Shown here piece by piece: positions 14,883 to 17,695 of a DNA stretch of 17,695 nucleotides. Each line of letters begins with the position of its first letter. Within the stretch, counting starts at the first letter, position 1. The DNA lies in NCBI GenBank assembly GCA_017995495.1, contig JAGOIS010000014.1, forward strand, positions 1 through 17,695, given 5' to 3'. The position numbers and the translations under genes were made by a program. The notes under the pieces were generated by a model. It had not been told where the DNA came from, made no database searches, and saw only the letters and a program-made list of their open reading frames with translations. Source of the stretch: Candidatus Cloacimonadota bacterium (GTDB lineage: Bacteria > Cloacimonadota > Cloacimonadia > Cloacimonadales > Cloacimonadaceae).

Positions 14883-15959
14883 CTAAACGCTGAACCGGAT
14901 GGAGATGATATCCCCATCCTGAACGATGTATTCCTTTCCTTCCAGACGGAAGAGACCTTTTTCGCGCAGGTGCTTTTCGCTGCCGTGCTCCAGGAGGTCG
15001 GCGTAGCGGAAGCACTCGGCGCGAATGAAGCCCCGGGCCAGGTCTGAATGGATCTTGCCGGCCGCCGTCACGGCGTTGTCGCCCGTTTCGATCGTCCAGG
15101 CGCGAACCTCGTCCTCACCCACGGTGAAGAAGCTGATGTAGCCCAGCATGCTGTAACCCAGGCTGGTAAAGCGGTCGCGGATGCTCTCCCGGATGCCCAT
15201 GTCTTCCATGAAGAGTTTCGCTTCCTCGCTGTCCAGTTTGCTCAGTTCCTCTTCAAACCTCCCCGCGATCACTTCCGCGGTGTAGCCCCTGGCCGCGATC
15301 TCCTGTTTCAGTTCGTCCAAAGCGTGATAATCGTCTTCGGAACAGTTGATCAGCACCAGGATGGGTTTCTGGCTGAAAAAGCGGAAGCCGCGCAGGATCT
15401 TTTCCTCATCCGGATGCAGCTGCAGCGCTCGCAGAGGTTGCCCGCCCTGGAGGTGTTCGCAAACCTTGCGCAGGATTTTTTCCTCAAACTGGATGGCGGC
15501 GGTTTTCACGCCCCGCTTGTAACCCAGCTCAATCTTCTCGATCCTCTTTTCCGCCACGATCAGGTCCGTGAGCACCATCTCGTCTTCGAAACCGGCCAGT
15601 TGCGCCAGCGGCTCCCCGGCGGCGAAAAGCTCGTCCAGTTCTTCGTCGGCAAAAGCGCGCAGCACCAGCACAAAACCTTCGTTGGCCTTGATGTCCGAAA
15701 ACAGAAGGTTGTCCGGATTCTCGGCGTGGGCGGAAAAGATGCCGGGGTAATCCCGGTATTCGATTTGGGCATGGATGGTCTTTTTGGGTTTGTAGAGCTC
15801 GCTGAGCCTGGTCACCCTTTCATCCGGGACCTGCACCACCCCCACGTTGGCTTCGCCGGCCGCCGGGGCATATTTGTCGGTGCTGATCTCGCTGCCGGTG
15901 AGGGCGTTGAAGATGGTTGTCTTGCCGCTTTTGGGCAAACCTATGAGGGCTATCTTCAT
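14883..15959 (-). CDS. ychF: YchF/Obg-like GTPase/ATPase, divergent
   Basis: 358 residues from the ATG at 15959. The P-loop GLPKSGKTT is at residues 7-15, where canonical YchF has a GLPNVGKS-type sequence. The switch-II region is DYPGIF (70-75) rather than the usual DIAGL. The base-recognition motif is NCSE (205-208), the NxxE form that in this family allows ATP as well as GTP. A coiled region (~130-180) precedes a C-terminal TGS-like domain (~277-358), with SFFTVGEDEVRAWTI, HSDLARGFIRAECF and IVQDGDIISIRF. YchF proteins bind ribosomes and affect stress responses. The frame extends 21 codons upstream, but the P-loop should start the protein, GGAG lies about 10 nt upstream of this ATG, and it overlaps the rluB stop by 4 bp (ATGA). 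The altered G1 and G3 motifs suggest a diverged subfamily. Confidence 0.88.
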   Translation of the reverse strand: MKIALIGLPKSGKTTIFNALTGSEISTDKYAPAAGEANVGVVQVPDERVTRLSELYKPKKTIHAQIEYRDYPGIFSAHAENPDNLLFSDIKANEGFVLVLRAFADEELDELFAAGEPLAQLAGFEDEMVLTDLIVAEKRIEKIELGYKRGVKTAAIQFEEKILRKVCEHLQGGQPLRALQLHPDEEKILRGFRFFSQKPILVLINCSEDDYHALDELKQEIAARGYTAEVIAGRFEEELSKLDSEEAKLFMEDMGIRESIRDRFTSLGYSMLGYISFFTVGEDEVRAWTIETGDNAVTAAGKIHSDLARGFIRAECFRYADLLEHGSEKHLREKGLFRLEGKEYIVQDGDIISIRFSV

Positions 15960-16744
15960 TTCTTGGGATTCTCCGTGAGGCCTTTCAGGGAGCGGATCTC
16001 CCCCCCTGAAAGGTAACGCCATCTGCCCAGGGGCAGGTCTTTCAGCAGCAGGGTGCCAAATTGCAGCCTTCTGAGGTGCAGGACCTTGGCCCCAACCGCT
16101 TCCACCATCTGGCGGATCTGGCGCTTGCGGCCTTCTGTGATCACCATCTTCAGCGTCATGCCTTGGCCGCTGTCGTTTTTCACAAACACTCCCGCCGGCT
16201 GGGTGATCCCGCCTTCGATCTGCACTCCGCGCCGCAGGTCCTCCAGCTCTTTTCTGCTCAGATGGCGATTGATCTCCACCCGGTAAACTTTTTCCACCCT
16301 GCGTTTGGGATGGGTGAGGGCGTTGATCAGTTCACCGTCGTTGGTCAGCAGCAGCAGGCCTTCCGAGTTCTTGTCCAGGCGGCCGGCGTAGCGCAGGTTG
16401 GCGGCGCTGTCCGGCAGCAGGCCGTAGATGGTTTGCCGCTGCAGTTCGTCGGAGTGGGTCACCACATATCCGCGCGGTTTGTTCAGCATCAGATATACCT
16501 TTTCCGTTACGCGTCTCAGCTCCCTGCCCTGGTGGAAAACTCTGTCGGAAGCGGGATCGATCCTGCGGCCCAGGTCGGAGCAGACCTCATCGTTCACGCT
16601 CACCTCGCCGGCGCGGATCAGCTCATCCGCCTCGCGGCGCGAGCAAATGCCGCACTCAGCCAGCCAGCGGTTCAGGCGCACGCCCTCACCAGGTTTCGAG
16701 GCTGTTTTGGATGATCGTGGTGAAGAGCCGTTCGATGAGCTCAT
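15956..16744 (-). CDS. rluB: RluB/RsuA-type 23S rRNA pseudouridine synthase
   Basis: 262 residues if started at 16744. An S4 RNA-binding domain (~22-68, VRLNRWLAECGICSRREADELI) precedes the synthase domain. KVYLMLNKPRGYVVT is at ~82-96, and the catalytic motif GRLDKNSEGLLLLTNDG (~121-137) carries the catalytic Asp124. GRKRQIRQMVEAVG closes the active site. The family isomerises uridine in rRNA; RluB modifies position 2605 of 23S rRNA in E. coli. RluB, RluE, RluF and RsuA cannot be firmly told apart by eye. The start is uncertain. The ATG at 16744 has AGAGGA at 8 nt but gives a 59-bp overlap with lptE and a Ser-rich front. A GTG at 16681, just after the lptE stop, would start the protein right at the S4 domain. 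It overlaps ychF by 4 bp. Confidence 0.9.
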   Translation of the reverse strand: MSSSNGSSPRSSKTASKPGEGVRLNRWLAECGICSRREADELIRAGEVSVNDEVCSDLGRRIDPASDRVFHQGRELRRVTEKVYLMLNKPRGYVVTHSDELQRQTIYGLLPDSAANLRYAGRLDKNSEGLLLLTNDGELINALTHPKRRVEKVYRVEINRHLSRKELEDLRRGVQIEGGITQPAGVFVKNDSGQGMTLKMVITEGRKRQIRQMVEAVGAKVLHLRRLQFGTLLLKDLPLGRWRYLSGGEIRSLKGLTENPKK

Positions 16745-17192
16745 CGGTTGCTTCCTCTTTGCTTCTGGATTTGGCCGTGCTGGGGCTGTCCGGGGATACG
16801 GCGTAGGGCTCCGTCAGCGCCAGATTCTTGTTTTCGTAGATCACCTGGTTGTTCACCAGATCGGTGAAGGTGACGCTGCAGGTCAGGCGCAGCATGTAAT
16901 CCTGGACGTTGTTGCCGCTGTCGTAGCCATAGACGCTTTCGTCCCAGCCCAGAATGCTCCCTTCCAAGGTGCAGTCAGGCTGTTGGGTAACCAGTTTCAG
17001 ACGTCCGTCCCGGCTGAATTGCTGCGTGAGGCCGTTGAGCACCGTGTCTCCCAGGTCGAACTGGGAACTTTGGTTCTCAAACGGGCGCACGGCAATTTTT
17101 TTCAAATGGGGATAAGCATTTGAATATACGGAATATGAACATCCAAAAAGTACCGCCGCAAGCAGTCCAAAGCAAATATATTTCTTGACCAT
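16686..17192 (-). CDS. lptE: LptE-like LPS-assembly lipoprotein
   Basis: 168 residues with a lipoprotein signal; lipobox VLFGC gives lipidated Cys18. The mature part follows the LptE/RlpB pattern of FCB bacteria: HLKKIAVRPFENQSS, LNGLTQQFSRDGRLKLV, DCTLEGSILGWDESVYGYD, and paired strands LRLTCSVTFTDLVNNQVIYENK. It ends in a helix with ATDELIERLFTTIIQ. LptE plugs the LptD barrel in the outer membrane and helps place LPS. Mature Cys74 and Cys104 could form a disulfide. No strong Shine-Dalgarno sequence precedes the ATG. It is the first gene of the long leftward array, next to a divergent promoter region. The sequence is too diverged for certainty, so LptE-like is the safe name. Confidence 0.8.
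   Translation of the reverse strand: MVKKYICFGLLAAVLFGCSYSVYSNAYPHLKKIAVRPFENQSSQFDLGDTVLNGLTQQFSRDGRLKLVTQQPDCTLEGSILGWDESVYGYDSGNNVQDYMLRLTCSVTFTDLVNNQVIYENKNLALTEPYAVSPDSPSTAKSRSKEEATDELIERLFTTIIQNSLETW
16753..16758 (-). promoter_or_regulatory. Candidate ribosome binding site for the long rluB start
   Basis: AGAGGA lies 8 nt upstream of the ATG at 16744, inside the end of the lptE-like gene. It supports the long rluB start. The same bases encode Lys-Glu-Glu in lptE, so the match may be incidental. Confidence 0.35.
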
Positions 17193-17291
17193 TATGCCAT
17201 GCTCAAAAAAATCTCTATCTTTGTCAAGTTAAACCTTGCACACTGATCCCAAGACGTTTTTTGCGCATGCCACTACCAAGGGAGGTAAACC
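17193..17291. promoter_or_regulatory. Divergent intergenic region with candidate promoter for the leftward array
   Basis: This 99-bp AT-richer gap separates the leftward lptE-like gene from the rightward HTH-EIIA gene, so promoters must face both ways. On the minus strand a perfect TTGACA (17227-17222) is followed after 17 nt by GAGCAT (17204-17199), three matches to the -10 consensus including its A2 and T6. On the plus strand TTGTCA (17221) and TTGCAC (17236) are possible -35 elements, but I see no good -10. No operator repeat stands out. Confidence 0.4.
17281..17286 (+). promoter_or_regulatory. Ribosome binding site of the HTH-EIIA gene
   Basis: GGAGGT sits 5 nt before the ATG at 17292, a near-perfect Shine-Dalgarno match that fixes the start of the truncated right-edge gene. 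Confidence 0.7.
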
Positions 17292-17695
17292 ATGGCGAAA
17301 AAATTTCTGTCCAAAGCCGACGCGGCCAAAAAGCTTAAAGTCTCCGAGCGCGTTATCCAGGAGATGATGAACAGCAAGATCTTCGAGACCAAGCTGGTGG
17401 GTAAAAACCTCAAGATCGACGAGGATTCCCTCAACGAATGGCTGGAAAACCTCAATGAATCGGACGAAAAGATGCTCGCCCTCAAGCGCGTCATCTGCCA
17501 CTTTGAGGAATACATGCGGCCGGAGAACATCTTTCTGGATTTTGAGGCGGAAAACAAGTTCGACGCCATCCGCATCCTCAGCGTGAAGGCCAAGGAACTC
17601 AAGCTCGTCCGCGATGCCCGCTGGCTCTACGAAGTGGTGGTCGCCCGCGAGCAACTGATCTCCACCGCCATCGGCCACGGCGTCGCGCCGCTCCA
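17292..17695 (+). CDS. HTH domain fused to PTS EIIA (PtsN-like) domain, 3' end outside window
   Basis: The rightward frame from the ATG at 17292 is open to the window edge (134 full codons). Residues ~4-55 look like a MerR/excisionase-type helix-turn-helix: FLSKADAAKKLKVSERVIQEM, a short wing around TKLVGKNLKIDEDSL, then NEWLENL. After a linker (~57-100), the segment ALKRVI..LVRDARWLYEVVVAREQLISTAIGHGVAPL (partly quoted) matches the start of a type-2 PTS EIIA domain, where T-x-I-G-x-G-x-A-x-P-H holds the phosphorylated His. That His falls on the last, incomplete codon (CA-), so it cannot be confirmed. PtsN-like proteins sense phosphate flow through the nitrogen PTS. A DNA-binding front end suggests a direct transcription regulator or sensor. 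The promoter gap is shared with the lptE array, which it might regulate. Confidence 0.8.
   Translation, partial: MAKKFLSKADAAKKLKVSERVIQEMMNSKIFETKLVGKNLKIDEDSLNEWLENLNESDEKMLALKRVICHFEEYMRPENIFLDFEAENKFDAIRILSVKAKELKLVRDARWLYEVVVAREQLISTAIGHGVAPL

Noticed and set aside
15048..16016. A 322-codon open frame on the plus strand
   Set aside because: It lies opposite the well-supported ychF gene and is explained by codon bias on the other strand.
15960..16022. A 21-codon upstream extension of ychF
   Set aside because: It would put residues before the P-loop that the family lacks. The ATG at 15959 has a ribosome site and couples to the rluB stop.
17229..17678. A 149-codon minus-strand frame at the right edge
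   Set aside because: The plus strand here has a strong ribosome site and encodes recognisable HTH and EIIA-like segments, so the antisense frame is a shadow.
1..17695. Search for CRISPR arrays, tRNA/rRNA genes, IS ends and attachment sites
   Set aside because: No regularly spaced repeats, cloverleaf-like sequences, transposase frames or flanking inverted or direct repeats were seen by eye. A tRNAscan/Infernal run would be the decisive test.

Overview
The window looks like chromosomal DNA from a Gram-negative (diderm), LPS-making bacterium of the Fibrobacterota-Chlorobiota-Bacteroidota (FCB) superphylum. Cloacimonadota or a neighbouring lineage is a plausible guess. The reasons are the Omp28-like thioredoxin-fold proteins, a C-terminal FlgD/type-IX-secretion-like sorting domain, a DUF6029-like outer-membrane barrel, and LptE- and LolA-type envelope factors. 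Base composition is moderately GC-rich and even throughout. I see no insertion sequence, phage gene, CRISPR array, tRNA or rRNA. The genus cannot be fixed from sequence alone.

Layout. Bases 1-617 hold the 3' part of a rightward membrane-protein gene. From 674 to 17192 there are fourteen genes, all on the minus strand, with small gaps (9-82 bp) or overlaps (4, 4, 4, 19 and 59 bp). A divergent intergenic region (17193-17291) then separates them from a rightward gene cut off by the right edge. That last gene joins an HTH domain to a PTS EIIA-like domain.

In transcription order (right to left), the first block is general envelope and housekeeping: an LptE-like lipoprotein, an RluB-type pseudouridine synthase, a YchF-like GTPase/ATPase, FtsK, LolA, mannose-1-phosphate guanylyltransferase, an exported double-cluster ferredoxin and an EamA-family transporter.

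The second block (1408-9311) is an extracytoplasmic thiol-redox island: DsbD, an NTF2-like/Omp28-like lipoprotein with CPNC, a TlpA-like thioredoxin with CQPC and an extra Cys-rich tail, a beta-barrel protein with one CX4C pair near its C terminus, an Omp28-like protein that has lost its CXXC and carries a sorting tail, and a helical-repeat/TlpA fusion with CAPC. DsbD would carry electrons from cytoplasmic thioredoxin across the inner membrane. The neighbouring exported proteins are its likely clients or partners. This set is the most interesting system in the window. A ComEA-like protein with two helix-hairpin-helix modules closes the array and is convergent with the left-edge gene.
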